64,000 bases of DNA from MVYY01 sp012517575 (GTDB lineage Bacteria; Bacteroidota; Bacteroidia; Bacteroidales; Paludibacteraceae), in contig JAVLUG010000027.1 of NCBI GenBank assembly GCA_031629035.1, forward strand, positions 186,001 through 250,000. The letters are read 5' to 3'. Below are positions 38,856-48,056 of this stretch, in pieces (the stretch's first letter is position 1; each line of letters opens with the position of its first letter). A program made the position numbers and the translations under genes. The notes beneath the pieces were generated by a model, which worked only from the letters and a program-made list of their open reading frames with translations, was not told the DNA's origin and did no database searches.

Positions 38856-39515
38856 ATGAAAAGATTTATTTATTCTGCCGTATTGCTTTTCTTTTCGATT
38901 TCTGCATTCAGCCAAATTGATTTTGGTGTGAAAGCCGGTTATAATTCCTCTGTAGGATTGGACAAATTAAGTTCGGTAACTTCTGGCAATTACAATGTGG
39001 ATTCTATTCGAGCAGATGTTAAAAACAATTTTCAGTTGGGCGTCTTCGGACGATTGAATTTTGGGAAACTTTATTTTCAGCCGGAACTTCTGTACACTAT
39101 GGGTAAGAAGGAATATACGGTTACCCTGGAGGACACTCAGAATAATCCAGCAAGTTACGACAAGATTGTAAACATCAGCAATATAGAAGTTCCCTTGCTG
39201 GTTGGATACAAGGTTATTGATTTAATTAAAATGGTCAACGTTCGGGTATTTGCAGGGCCAAAATTAACTTTTAACGCTGGTTCTTCTCTCAAATTTGATA
39301 ATGAGAATAATATTAAAATTGACCAAATAGAGAAAGATGTAAAAAATGCTCAATTGGGATTGGAAGCCGGCTTGGGAGTTGATGTTTTAAAATTCACGTT
39401 AGATGCCCGTTTCAATATGATTAAAGACATGTATCAAACTAAAATTCAAGATGTAACTGTAGATGATTTTCAAGCCAATACCATTGTCATTTCGTTGGGG
39501 TGGAAATTGTTTTAA
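38856..39515 (+). CDS. Outer-membrane beta-barrel protein (PorT/OmpA-like family)
   Basis: About 219 residues. The signal peptide MKRFIYSAVLLFFSISAFSQ is followed by IDFGVKAGYNSSVG, typical of the OMP_b-brl_2 (PorT-like) barrel family. Alternating aromatic strands end in ANTIVISLGWKLF, a barrel C-terminal signature. An in-frame ATG at 38850 would add two residues. Its specific role is unknown, and calling it PorT would go beyond what is seen. Confidence 0.85.
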   Translation: MKRFIYSAVLLFFSISAFSQIDFGVKAGYNSSVGLDKLSSVTSGNYNVDSIRADVKNNFQLGVFGRLNFGKLYFQPELLYTMGKKEYTVTLEDTQNNPASYDKIVNISNIEVPLLVGYKVIDLIKMVNVRVFAGPKLTFNAGSSLKFDNENNIKIDQIEKDVKNAQLGLEAGLGVDVLKFTLDARFNMIKDMYQTKIQDVTVDDFQANTIVISLGWKLF

Positions 39516-39564
39516 TAAAGTCTGAAAAATAAGGAAATTTTCCGGCAATAAATTTTAAAAAAAT

Positions 39565-39607
39565 AACAAACCCCTTGTAAATCTTAAAGATAAACAAGGG
39601 GTTTGTT
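39565..39607 (-). terminator. Terminator after the tRNA-Leu gene
   Basis: A perfect 13-bp inverted repeat, AACAAACCCCTTG (39565-39577) and its complement (39595-39607), with a 17-base loop. On the minus strand a T-rich run follows. It ends the tRNA-Gly/tRNA-Leu transcript and may also stop transcription from the barrel gene. Confidence 0.85.
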
Positions 39608-39609
39608 GG

Positions 39610-39693
39610 TACCCGAAGCGGGACTTGAACCCGCACAGCCTTTAGGGCCAAAGGATTTTAAGTCCTTCGTGTCTACCATTCCACCATCCGGGC
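39610..39693 (-). tRNA. tRNA-Leu (anticodon TAA)
   Basis: Read on the minus strand, an 84-base cloverleaf: acceptor GCCCGGA with TTCGGGT, D-arm GTGGAATGGTAGACAC, anticodon loop in GGACTTAAAATCC (TAA), long class II variable arm (TTGGCCCTAAAGGC region), T-arm GCGGGTTCAAGTCCCGC, discriminator A. The CCA end is not encoded. Confidence 0.95.
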
Positions 39694-39718
39694 AAAAGAG
39701 TAAGAAACTTTTTTTCTG

Positions 39719-39791
<73 letters not shown>

Positions 39792-39896
39792 ATATCACAA
39801 CATTTTCATGCGTAAAGCGGGTGCAAATATACAAGCATTTTTTTGCTTTACGAAATTTTTTCCCTTGAAAAGTGAAGTGCTTTTTCTTAAAGTTTG

Positions 39897-39928
39897 AAAA
39901 AAGGCGAAATTCGCATTCCGCCTTTTTT
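39897..39928 (-). terminator. Rho-independent terminator of the wHTH gene
   Basis: AAAAAAGGCG (39897-39906) and CGCCTTTTTT (39919-39928) form a perfect 10-bp stem with a 12-base loop. On the minus strand it lies 13 bases after the gene's stop and ends in T residues. Confidence 0.85.
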
Positions 39929-39941
39929 ATATTTCACTTTC

Positions 39942-40142
39942 TTAAACGAGGTGAACCAATAAACTTTCTTCAGTTTCGTTAAATTCAATTTTTCCTTCTC
40001 TGGCAAGCCAGCCTAAGGCCATGTTCAAATCTTTTTCAGAGAGTTTGGTGCTTTTTTTGAGTGCTTTAACATCCATTTCTCCTTTTTCGTTCAACACGTT
40101 CCATACACTTCCAGCATTGATTCCGATGTTTTCTGTTGACAT
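39942..40142 (-). CDS. Small winged helix-turn-helix protein
   Basis: 66-residue protein matching the short winged-helix family common in Bacteroidota (PF10771-like). Features are NAGSVWNVLNEKGEMDVKALKKSTKLSEKDLNMALGWLAREGKIEF with a wing-like end (FNETEESLLVHLV). It probably binds nucleic acid, but no target is known. It has its own terminator. Confidence 0.85.
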   Translation of the reverse strand: MSTENIGINAGSVWNVLNEKGEMDVKALKKSTKLSEKDLNMALGWLAREGKIEFNETEESLLVHLV

Positions 40143-40292
40143 AGTGGTTTGGTTTTAAGTTATACATAAGGTTTATATCACCAACAAAGTTAGTTAAAAG
40201 TTTCCAATTGTCAAAAAAATAAATTAATCTGTTGCTCTTGACAAGGATTTTTTTTGACTGCTTTACGAATGGAATTAATAGAGCGCAGCAGA

Positions 40293-41060
40293 CTAATTCT
40301 TTGATTCCTCCTTTAGAAAATGGAGCGTTTTTTGTTCGATAATTTGTTGATAGGCAAGGCGTGAAGCCTTTTGTTGAGACTCTTTTTTGTTTAACCCGGT
40401 AGATTCGGATACCGGCGTACCTTCAATGAGCACACGTGACTGAAATATAGGTTGATGGTTTTCGTTGAGCGTCTCGCAAGTCATTTCGAAGTCGATTTGG
40501 TAGTGGTTTTTCTGGCACCATTCAATTAATCTCGATTTATAGTTCATTTCGAATTTTTCTACTTTTGACAAATCGATAAAAGGATCAAAAAGTTTTGTTT
40601 TGACAAACTTCATACATTGATCGTATCCGTAATCGAGATAGATTGCGCCTATAAGCGCTTCCAGCGCATTCCCGTAAATATCGTTGCTGAGTTGCGGATT
40701 TACATTTTTAGAAATTTTGACTATTTTGTTTAGTTCAAGTTTCAGAGCCAAGTGGTTCAATGAATCGCGATTGACAATTTTAGAGCGGATGTTGGTCAGG
40801 AAACCTTCATCTTTTTTCTGATAATGTCGATAAAACAAATCGGAAACAATGGAATTCAGCACAGCATCTCCTAAAAATTCAAGCCTTTCGTTGCTTATCA
40901 CTTGTCCTTCCTGATTGGTCAATGACAGCGAACGATGTGTGAGAGCCAGCTGATAGTAGCTGAAATTTCGCGGGTAAAAGCCCAGTAGTTTTCGGAACAA
41001 AGAATAAGGCTCTTTTCTGTATTTGGAAAAGAGCCTATTCAGATAAAAGAAATTTTTCAC
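40293..41060 (-). CDS. rnc: Ribonuclease III
   Basis: 255-residue double-strand RNA endonuclease for rRNA and mRNA processing. The catalytic signature NERLEFLGDAVLNSIVSDLFY starts near residue 57, with the second acidic cluster in IYGNALEALIGAIYLDYG. The double-stranded RNA-binding domain covers about 170-245 (YKSRLIEWCQKNHYQ, GLNKKESQQKASRLAYQQI). Translation appears to begin at a GTG (41058-41060), 4 bases after the fabF stop. The order acpP-fabF-rnc is conserved in Bacteroidota. Confidence 0.95.
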   Translation of the reverse strand: MKNFFYLNRLFSKYRKEPYSLFRKLLGFYPRNFSYYQLALTHRSLSLTNQEGQVISNERLEFLGDAVLNSIVSDLFYRHYQKKDEGFLTNIRSKIVNRDSLNHLALKLELNKIVKISKNVNPQLSNDIYGNALEALIGAIYLDYGYDQCMKFVKTKLFDPFIDLSKVEKFEMNYKSRLIEWCQKNHYQIDFEMTCETLNENHQPIFQSRVLIEGTPVSESTGLNKKESQQKASRLAYQQIIEQKTLHFLKEESKN

Positions 41061-41064
41061 GAAC

Positions 41065-42327
41065 TTATTTGGTGAATTTTTTTAATATAACACTTGCATT
41101 ATGTCCACCAAAACCAAAGTTGTTGGATAAAGCTGCATTAATAGTTCTTTTCTGCGCTTTATTAAAAGTGAAGTTCAGCCGATAATTGATATCGGGATCT
41201 TCATCCCCTTCCGTAAAATTAATGGTGGGAGGAACCACATCATTAATAATTGCCAGCGTACAGATAATGGCTTCTACAGCTCCGGCAGCGCCCAGCAAAT
41301 GGCCTGTCATCGATTTGGTAGAACTGATATTCAGTCGGAATGCCTGTTCTCCAAAAACGTTTTCAATAGCTCTTGCTTCGGATGTGTCGCCTACGGGTGT
41401 AGCAGTCCCGTGAACATTAATGTAATCGATTTCTTCTTCTTTCATGCCTGCATCTTTCAGCGCACGCTTCATAGCCAGGATAGCTCCCAGTCCTTCAGGG
41501 TGTGAAGCTGTTAAATGATAGGCATCAGCCGACATGCCGCCGCCTGCCACTTCACAAAGTATGTTTGCTCCACGAGCCAAAGCATGATCCAATTCTTCCA
41601 GAATAATGCAGCCGGCTCCTTCTCCTATAACAAAACCATCTCTGCTTTTGCTGAAGGGTCGTGAAGCTCGTGTGGGATCATCGTTTCGGGTAGAAAGAGC
41701 CATCATGGAATTGAAGCCACCAACTCCGGCTGGAGTAATAGCTGCTTCCGCGCCACCGACTACAAACATTTTTGCTTTGCCCAAACGAATGTAATTGAAA
41801 GCATCAATAATAGAATGAGTAGATGAAGCGCAAGCTGAAGTTGTAGCAAAATTTGGGCCTTTGAAACCATACTGAATGGAAATCTGGCCTGCAGCAATAT
41901 CTGAAATCATTTTCGGAATAAAGAACGGATTAAATTTTGGTCCCATTTCCTTGTTAAGAAAATAGTTTGAAACTTCCTGTTCGAAAGTTGTGATACCGCC
42001 AATACCGGATGAAAAGATGACGCCAACTTCATTCTTGTCGACCGTTTCCAAATTTATGCCGCAGTTTTCAATAGCTTGCTTGGCAGCTGCAATTGCATAC
42101 TGAGCATAAGGATCGACTTTTCTGACTTCTTTTTTCTCGAGATACTCCAGTGGGTCGAAATCCTTCACTTCGCAAGCAAATTGCGTCTTAAATTGAGAAG
42201 CATCGAAATGGGTGATGGGAGCAGCTCCACTTACTCCATTGAGGATATTTTCCCAAAGTTTGGGAACAGATGATCCCAACGGAGTAATGGCTCCCAGCCC
42301 TGTAACAACTACTCTTTTTAATTCCAT
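41065..42327 (-). CDS. fabF: Beta-ketoacyl-ACP synthase II
   Basis: 420-residue condensing enzyme that elongates acyl-ACP with malonyl-ACP in fatty acid synthesis. The nucleophile is C166 in TTSACASSTHSI. The two catalytic histidines lie in NVHGTATPVGD and STKSMTGHLLGAAGA, and NNFGFGGHNASVI closes the protein. The ATG follows acpP by 15 bases. Confidence 0.97.
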   Translation of the reverse strand: MELKRVVVTGLGAITPLGSSVPKLWENILNGVSGAAPITHFDASQFKTQFACEVKDFDPLEYLEKKEVRKVDPYAQYAIAAAKQAIENCGINLETVDKNEVGVIFSSGIGGITTFEQEVSNYFLNKEMGPKFNPFFIPKMISDIAAGQISIQYGFKGPNFATTSACASSTHSIIDAFNYIRLGKAKMFVVGGAEAAITPAGVGGFNSMMALSTRNDDPTRASRPFSKSRDGFVIGEGAGCIILEELDHALARGANILCEVAGGGMSADAYHLTASHPEGLGAILAMKRALKDAGMKEEEIDYINVHGTATPVGDTSEARAIENVFGEQAFRLNISSTKSMTGHLLGAAGAVEAIICTLAIINDVVPPTINFTEGDEDPDINYRLNFTFNKAQKRTINAALSNNFGFGGHNASVILKKFTK

Positions 42328-42342
42328 AACAAATGAGGAATG

Positions 42343-42579
42343 TTATTTTTTTGAATTTTCGATATAGCTTACAGCATCGCCAACAGTGGTGATTTTTTCA
42401 GCTTGATCATCGGGAATGGAAATACCGAATTCTTTTTCAAATTCCATAATCAATTCAACCGTATCAAGCGAATCAGCGCCAAGATCGTTGGTAAAGCTTG
42501 CTGAAGGTGTAATTTCTGCTTCATCAACACCCAATTTGTCTGCAATAATAGCTTTTACTTTTTCTTCAACTTCTGACAT
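42343..42579 (-). CDS. acpP: Acyl carrier protein
   Basis: 78-residue acidic carrier of acyl chains. The phosphopantetheine attachment serine is S37 in [12 protein letters not shown]. The start is taken at [17 protein letters not shown] (ATG at 42579), which gives the normal ACP length. An in-frame ATG 18 codons upstream would add [18 protein letters not shown], unlike any ACP. First gene of acpP-fabF-rnc. Confidence 0.97.
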   Translation of the reverse strand: MSEVEEKVKAIIADKLGVDEAEITPSASFTNDLGADSLDTVELIMEFEKEFGISIPDDQAEKITTVGDAVSYIENSKK

Positions 42580-42730
42580 AATTTTAAGTTTTAAGTTTAT
42601 AAATAAAAATTGTTTTATAATTTTGCGGTGCAAAGAAATGAAATTTTCTTCAAATAATCATCACTTTTTAGAAAAAAATATGTTTTTTTGCACAAATCAC
42701 CTTTTTTTGCGCAATTTTTCTTCATCAACT

Positions 42731-43297
42731 ATGACAAAAAGAATAGCCTTGTTTGCTTCGGGTTCAGGCTCCAATGCTGAAAATATAATTCGTTATTTCT
42801 CAGATAATTGTGATTTTTCTTTTCCTGTTATTATTTCCAATAACGAAAATGCTTTTGTTCATGAGCGAGCAAAAAAAATGGGCGTGCCTTCCATTACTTT
42901 TTCGCGGGAGGATTTTATCGAGGGAAAAAAAATTTTGAATTTTCTTCAGGAAAAAAGAATTGATGCAATTGTTTTGGCCGGGTTTCTGCTGAAAATTCCC
43001 GATTTAATAATAGAAGCATATCCTCGAAAAATTATCAACATTCATCCTGCTTTATTGCCAAAATTTGGAGGAAAAGGTATGTATGGCATGAAAGTTCACA
43101 GCGCTGTATTAGAAGCTGGAGAAAAGGAAACCGGTATTACCATTCACTATGTCAATTCAAACTACGACGAAGGCGATATTATTTTTCAGGCAAAATGTCC
43201 CGTGCTATCCGGAGATACTCCGGAATCAGTTGCTCAAAGAGTACATGCTCTCGAATATGAGTATTTTCCTCGAATAATTGCCGAAATATGGAACTAA
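42731..43297 (+). CDS. purN: Phosphoribosylglycinamide formyltransferase
   Basis: 188-residue purine synthesis enzyme (third step), transferring formyl from 10-formyl-THF to GAR. The start at MTKRIALFASGSGSNAENI is chosen because the open frame further upstream runs antisense through acpP and has no similarity to PurN. Catalytic residues are in NIHPALLPKFGGKGMYG (Asn, His) and NSNYDEGDIIFQ (Asp). It is transcribed divergently from acpP; a TAATTTTG at 42618-42625 is a possible -7 element. Confidence 0.95.
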   Translation: MTKRIALFASGSGSNAENIIRYFSDNCDFSFPVIISNNENAFVHERAKKMGVPSITFSREDFIEGKKILNFLQEKRIDAIVLAGFLLKIPDLIIEAYPRKIINIHPALLPKFGGKGMYGMKVHSAVLEAGEKETGITIHYVNSNYDEGDIIFQAKCPVLSGDTPESVAQRVHALEYEYFPRIIAEIWN

Positions 43298-43419
43298 TTT
43301 CATTCATTCGATTTCTTCCATTTTCTGAGTCTGCTTTTTAATTTTTCAACTTAAGTTTGAATTCACAAATCGAAAATGTTGTTTTTAATTTGCCGGTGTG
43401 GAAATTGAAAATTATCCCT

Positions 43420-43427
43420 TACCTTTG
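43420..43427 (+). promoter_or_regulatory. -7 promoter element of ychF
   Basis: TACCTTTG fits TAnnTTTG, 58 bases before the ychF ATG at 43486. The nearest TTTG upstream (43389-43392) is 27 bases away, longer than usual. Confidence 0.45.
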
Positions 43428-43485
43428 TACAAAGAAATAGTTTTAAAAAAAAAAGGAAGAAAATTAAAATTTATCGGATAATTTT

Positions 43486-44586
43486 ATGGCACTTCAATGT
43501 GGTATTGTAGGGTTGCCGAATGTAGGCAAATCTACATTATTCAACTGTCTGTCGAATGCAAAAGCACAAGCGGCTAATTTTCCTTTTTGTACCATCGAAC
43601 CCAACGTTGGCGTTACGCAAGTTCCCGACGAAAGAATTAATGTATTGGGACGATTGGCAAACCCACAAAGATTGGTTCCTGCAACGGTAGAAATTGTGGA
43701 TATAGCCGGTTTGGTTAAAGGTGCAAGCAAAGGAGAAGGACTGGGAAATAAATTTTTGGCTAATATTCGTGAAACAGATGCAATTCTTCATGTATTGCGA
43801 TGTTTTGAAGACGAAAATGTTGCTCACGTAAATGGAAAGATTGATCCGGTGCGCGACAAGGAAATTGTTGATGCGGAGTTACAGTTGAAAGATTTGGAAA
43901 CAGTAGAAAGCAGAATAAATAAAGTTCAGAAACAGGCGCAAACCGGTGGCGACAAGCAGGCTAAAATAGTTTATGAAATTTTGCAGGAATATCGGACCGC
44001 CTTGTTGCAAGGTAAATCGGCACGAACAGTGGTATTGGATAAGGAATCGAAAAAGTTGGTTAAAGATCTTTTTTTATTGACCGACAAGCCGGTGATGTAT
44101 ATCTGCAATGTAGATGAAGCTTCAGCAACCAGTGGAAATGCGTATGTAGAAGCAGTGAGAGAAGCGGTAAAAGATGAGAATGCCGAAATTCTGGTAGTGG
44201 CAGCAGCTACTGAAGCCGAAATTGCAGAGTTGGAGTCGTATGAAGAGCGTCAAATGTTTTTGGAAGAACTCGGTTTAAAGGAATCGGGAGTTTCGCGCTT
44301 GATAAAGTCGGCTTACCGGTTACTCAATTTGGAGACTTTTTTTACGGTTGGACCTATGGAAGTGCGGGCATGGACTTATGAAAAAGGCTGGAAAGCACCT
44401 CAATGTGCCGGCGTAATTCATACCGATTTTGAAAAAGGTTTTATTCGTGCGGAAGTGATCAAGTATGACGATTTTGTAGCACTTGGTTCGGAAACGGCTT
44501 GCCGAGAGGCAGGAAAAATTAATATTGAAGGTAGAGATTACGTAGTGCAGGATGGCGATATTATGCATTTCAGGTTCAACGTATAA
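43486..44586 (+). CDS. ychF: Redox-regulated ATPase YchF (Obg-like)
   Basis: 366-residue P-loop protein of the Obg family that prefers ATP and binds ribosomes; it is linked to oxidative stress control. P-loop GLPNVGKS is residues 9-16, switch region DIAGLVKGASKGEGLGNKFL, base-recognition NVDE in place of NKxD (the YchF hallmark), and a C-terminal TGS domain from about residue 280 (AGVIHTDFEKGFIRAEVI, VQDGDIMHFRFNV). Confidence 0.97.
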   Translation: MALQCGIVGLPNVGKSTLFNCLSNAKAQAANFPFCTIEPNVGVTQVPDERINVLGRLANPQRLVPATVEIVDIAGLVKGASKGEGLGNKFLANIRETDAILHVLRCFEDENVAHVNGKIDPVRDKEIVDAELQLKDLETVESRINKVQKQAQTGGDKQAKIVYEILQEYRTALLQGKSARTVVLDKESKKLVKDLFLLTDKPVMYICNVDEASATSGNAYVEAVREAVKDENAEILVVAAATEAEIAELESYEERQMFLEELGLKESGVSRLIKSAYRLLNLETFFTVGPMEVRAWTYEKGWKAPQCAGVIHTDFEKGFIRAEVIKYDDFVALGSETACREAGKINIEGRDYVVQDGDIMHFRFNV

Positions 44587-44622
44587 GGTTTTTTGGAACT
44601 TTTTTGCAAAGAAATTTGACGT

Positions 44623-45072
44623 ATGCGGGTTTTAATTCAGCGCGTTACAGAAGCTTCGGTGGAAATTGAACATCAGATAAAATCTTCGATAGGTAAAGGA
44701 TTGTTGGTTTTCGTAGGCATAGAAATCACCGATTCTTTGCAGGATGCCGAAAAGCTGGCAGGTAAAACGGCGGCTTTGCGTATTTTTGACGATGAAAGAG
44801 GAATAATGAATTTATCCGTTACAGATATCGATGGAGAAGTGCTGGTAGTGAGTCAGTTTACACTCTGTGCAGAAACGCGGAAAGGGAACCGTCCTTCTTA
44901 TATTAATGCTGCAGGTCATGAAAAGGCTATTCCGCTTTACGAAAGTTTTTGTAAAATAATGGAGCAAAAAACCGGTAAAGAAGTGAAAACCGGAGTCTTT
45001 GCAGCTGACATGAAGGTGAAATTGGTTAATGATGGCCCTGTAACGATATGGATTGACAGTAAAGTTTTCTGA
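44623..45072 (+). CDS. dtd: D-aminoacyl-tRNA deacylase
   Basis: 149-residue enzyme that removes D-amino acids and glycine from mischarged tRNAs. Motifs are MRVLIQRVTEASVEI at the start, VSQFTLCAETRKGNRPSY (about 78-95) with the SQxTL motif, and NDGPVTIWIDS with the NxGP(V)T motif near the C-terminus. The gene lies 36 bases after ychF and is probably cotranscribed. Confidence 0.95.
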   Translation: MRVLIQRVTEASVEIEHQIKSSIGKGLLVFVGIEITDSLQDAEKLAGKTAALRIFDDERGIMNLSVTDIDGEVLVVSQFTLCAETRKGNRPSYINAAGHEKAIPLYESFCKIMEQKTGKEVKTGVFAADMKVKLVNDGPVTIWIDSKVF

Positions 45073-45200
45073 TTTTTTCTCTTTTTCATTTCAGGAAAAG
45101 TCCCTAAGCTATTTGTATCACTTTTTGTTGGTCGAGGGTTTTCGACTTTATATCTCAATGATTTTTTTAAACATTCACCACATAAAATTCAGATAAACAG

Positions 45201-45869
45201 ATGAAAAAACATATTCCAAATTTTCTTACCTGTTTAAATTTGTTTTCAGGTTGCATTGGGGTTTATTATGCTTTCCAGGGTAATTATTTTGCAGTTTTGA
45301 TTTTTATTTTGATTGCGGCTTTTTTCGATTTTATTGATGGCTTGGCTGCCCGACTTTTGCAGGCTTATTCACCAATGGGAAAAGAGCTCGATTCGCTGGC
45401 CGATATTGTGAGTTTTGGTTTGGCGCCAGGTGCGGTATGTTTTAGTTTGCTTTCTCAAAGCTCATTGCCATTCTGGCTTTCGTTTGCTGGATTCATCATC
45501 ACCTTGTTCTCGGCTTTGCGGCTGGCAAAATTCAATATCGATGAGCGGCAAAGTTCTTCTTTTCTTGGTTTGGCAACTCCGGCAAATGCCATTTTTTGGG
45601 TGGGTCTGGGATATTCTTTTTCTACATTCGTAACGGAAAACAGCTGGCTGATTTTAATTCTTATTGTAATTTTCAGTGCTTTGTTGGTATCTGAAATTCC
45701 CATGTTTTCATTAAAATTCAAAAACCTGAAATGGGAAGAAAACGAATTACAATACATTTTCCTGATGTTGTGCATTTTATTCCTTTTTGTTTTTCAACTG
45801 AATGCTTTTGTCCCCATTATTATTGCCTATCTTTTTCTGGCTGCTGTAAAAGTTGTTTTCAAAATTTGA
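45201..45869 (+). CDS. pssA: CDP-diacylglycerol-serine O-phosphatidyltransferase
   Basis: 222-residue integral membrane enzyme making phosphatidylserine, the precursor of phosphatidylethanolamine. The CDP-alcohol phosphotransferase motif (DG, AR, G, D, D) is visible in DFIDGLAARLLQAYSPMGKELDSLAD (about 46-71). The opening KKHIPNFLTCLNLFSGCIG is typical of this family. Six to seven hydrophobic helices follow. It supplies PE, the donor lipid for the PEtN transferase at 60415. Confidence 0.94.
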   Translation: MKKHIPNFLTCLNLFSGCIGVYYAFQGNYFAVLIFILIAAFFDFIDGLAARLLQAYSPMGKELDSLADIVSFGLAPGAVCFSLLSQSSLPFWLSFAGFIITLFSALRLAKFNIDERQSSSFLGLATPANAIFWVGLGYSFSTFVTENSWLILILIVIFSALLVSEIPMFSLKFKNLKWEENELQYIFLMLCILFLFVFQLNAFVPIIIAYLFLAAVKVVFKI

Positions 45870-45963
45870 TTTTTCCTGCTATGTTGTTCTTTGTGAATAG
45901 AAAGTTAGTTTTTTCTTTTTCAGAACGCTTTCTTTTTCATTTCGTTATACGGTAAGGATTTAT

Positions 45964-45971
45964 TACTTTTG
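45964..45971 (+). promoter_or_regulatory. -7 promoter element of the gldA-like gene
   Basis: TACTTTTG fits TAnnTTTG and lies 43 bases before the GTG start at 46015. A -33 TTTG is not evident. Confidence 0.4.
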
Positions 45972-46014
45972 CAATCGAAATTTTTGAATATAACTTTTAC
46001 AAAACACGAAACGC

Positions 46015-46926
46015 GTGTCCATCAATATATCACATCTTTCAAAAAACTTCGGACAACAAACGGTTTTGGACAGTGTTTGTTTTGACATTGACAAAAGTGG
46101 AGTAGTGGGTTTTCTGGGGCCGAACGGCGCCGGAAAAACAACCACCATGCGCATCATTACGGGCGCTTTGTCTTACGAAACGGGCAGCGTAAAAGTTTGT
46201 GGTCATGAAGTGAAGGAAGAACCTTTGAAAATAAAATCGCTGATTGGTTATTTGCCCGAACAAAATCCACTGTACGAAGAAATGTATGTAAAAGAATATC
46301 TGCTTTTTATTGCTGATATTTACAAATTGGGCAAAGAAAGAAAAAAAATGGTGGATGAAATGATTGATAAGGTGGGGCTTCGTGCTGAATTCCGTAAAAA
46401 AATCGGACAACTTTCAAAAGGATATCGCCAGCGTGTCGGTTTGGCACAAGCATTGATTCACCAGCCAGAAGTTTTGATTTTGGATGAGCCCACAACTGGT
46501 CTTGATCCCAATCAGCTCGTAGAAATAAGAACGTTGATTAGAGAATTGGGAAAAGACAGAACAGTGTTACTTAGCACGCACATTATGCAGGAGGTAAAAG
46601 CATTGTGCAACAGGGTGATTATCATAAATAAAGGAAAAATTGCTGCCGATTTCGAGGATATTTCGGCCATTCATTCTTTACATCAGGATATTTTTCAAGT
46701 TGAAGTTGAATTTTTTAAAAACCCGGACGCAAAAGATATCGAAAACATTCCTTGCGTGTTGAAAGTAAATTTTTTGGATGAAAGCCGTCTGTTGATTTTG
46801 GCTTCCAAAGATATACGCAGCGATATTTTTGATTTTTCGGTGAAACAAGGGAATAAAATTCTATTAATGAAATTGGTAGAGCAGGAACTCGAACAGGTTT
46901 TTCGAAGTTTAACGACAGAAAGTTAA
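46015..46926 (+). CDS. ABC transporter ATPase, GldA-like
   Basis: 303-residue ABC ATPase. Walker A GPNGAGKTTT (about 37-46), Q-loop region IGYLPEQNPLYEEMYVKEYL, signature LSKGYRQRVGLAQAL and Walker B VLILDEPTTGLD. The region around YEEMYVKEYLLF resembles GldA of gliding Bacteroidota. The start is a GTG. No permease genes (GldF/G) are adjacent, so calling it a gliding transporter is tentative; a general ABC-2 exporter ATPase is also possible. Confidence 0.85.
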   Translation: MSINISHLSKNFGQQTVLDSVCFDIDKSGVVGFLGPNGAGKTTTMRIITGALSYETGSVKVCGHEVKEEPLKIKSLIGYLPEQNPLYEEMYVKEYLLFIADIYKLGKERKKMVDEMIDKVGLRAEFRKKIGQLSKGYRQRVGLAQALIHQPEVLILDEPTTGLDPNQLVEIRTLIRELGKDRTVLLSTHIMQEVKALCNRVIIINKGKIAADFEDISAIHSLHQDIFQVEVEFFKNPDAKDIENIPCVLKVNFLDESRLLILASKDIRSDIFDFSVKQGNKILLMKLVEQELEQVFRSLTTES

Positions 46927-46987
46927 TATTTTGTGAATTCTTAGGGCTGGGAAAAAACCCGGACACAATCTTTTTTTGGCGGATTAC

Positions 46988-48001
46988 ATGGCAGAAAATT
47001 TTGACATACGGAACAACAATATAGAAAAGGATTTTGAAAATGCGTTGCGTCCACTGACATTTTCAGATTTTGAAGGACAGAGTAAAATTGTAGAAAATCT
47101 GAAAATTTTTGTTCAGGCTGCTCGCATGCGTTCCGAATCGCTCGATCATGTACTTTTGCATGGACCACCGGGATTGGGGAAAACTACTTTGTCCAATATT
47201 ATTGCTCACGAACTGAATGTAGGCATTAAAATTACTTCAGGACCTGTGCTCGATAAACCCGGCGATTTAGCAGGGTTGCTCACCGGCCTTGAGCCAAATG
47301 ATATTTTGTTTATTGACGAAATTCATAGGTTAAGTCCGGTAGTGGAAGAATATTTATATTCGGCAATGGAAGATTACCGGATTGATATTATGATTGACAA
47401 AGGGCCAAGTGCTCGTTCTATCCAGTTGGAATTGAATCCTTTTACGCTCATTGGAGCAACTACTCGAAGCGGATTGTTGACCTCTCCACTCAGAGCTCGG
47501 TTTGGCATCAATTGTCATTTCGAATATTATGATACTGAAGTAATTACGCATATCATTAAACGTTCTGCTTATTTATTAAATGTGCAAATTGAAGACAGAG
47601 CCGCCACAGAAATTGGCAGTCGAAGTCGTGGAACACCTCGTGTAGCAAATGCTTTGTTGCGCCGTGTCCGTGATTTTGCACAAGTGAAGGGGAGCGGTAA
47701 AATTGATTTGGAAATTGCCTGTTATGCGCTGGAAGCGTTGAATATTGATAAATATGGGTTGGACGAAATAGATAATAAAATTTTAAATACCATTATCGAC
47801 AAATTTAATGGCGGCCCTGTTGGTTTAACAACCATTGCTACCGCCCTTGGCGAAGATGCCGGCACATTGGAAGAAGTTTATGAACCATTTCTGATTATGG
47901 AAGGTTTCCTGAAACGTACTCCTCGCGGAAGAGAAGTTACAGAATTGGCGTACCGACATTTGGGAAAGTCAAAAATGGGAAAGATGGACACACTTTTTTG
48001 A
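46988..48001 (+). CDS. ruvB: Holliday junction branch migration helicase RuvB
   Basis: 337-residue AAA+ motor that drives RuvA-bound branch migration in recombination. Walker [14 protein letters not shown], Walker [11 protein letters not shown], sensor [18 protein letters not shown], and a C-terminal winged helix ([21 protein letters not shown]). The ATG at 46988 ([11 protein letters not shown]) matches homologues; a TTG at 46976 in the same frame is a less likely start. Confidence 0.96.
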   Translation: MAENFDIRNNNIEKDFENALRPLTFSDFEGQSKIVENLKIFVQAARMRSESLDHVLLHGPPGLGKTTLSNIIAHELNVGIKITSGPVLDKPGDLAGLLTGLEPNDILFIDEIHRLSPVVEEYLYSAMEDYRIDIMIDKGPSARSIQLELNPFTLIGATTRSGLLTSPLRARFGINCHFEYYDTEVITHIIKRSAYLLNVQIEDRAATEIGSRSRGTPRVANALLRRVRDFAQVKGSGKIDLEIACYALEALNIDKYGLDEIDNKILNTIIDKFNGGPVGLTTIATALGEDAGTLEEVYEPFLIMEGFLKRTPRGREVTELAYRHLGKSKMGKMDTLF

Positions 48002-48056
48002 GAAAAATTTTTTCGTATTTCAGATTCTGCAGATAAAAAAAGAAATTTATACAAGT

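Noticed and set aside
42416..42730. Upstream extension of purN through the acpP region
   Set aside because: The extension is antisense to acpP, Ser/Asn-rich and unlike PurN; the normal PurN start lies at 42731.
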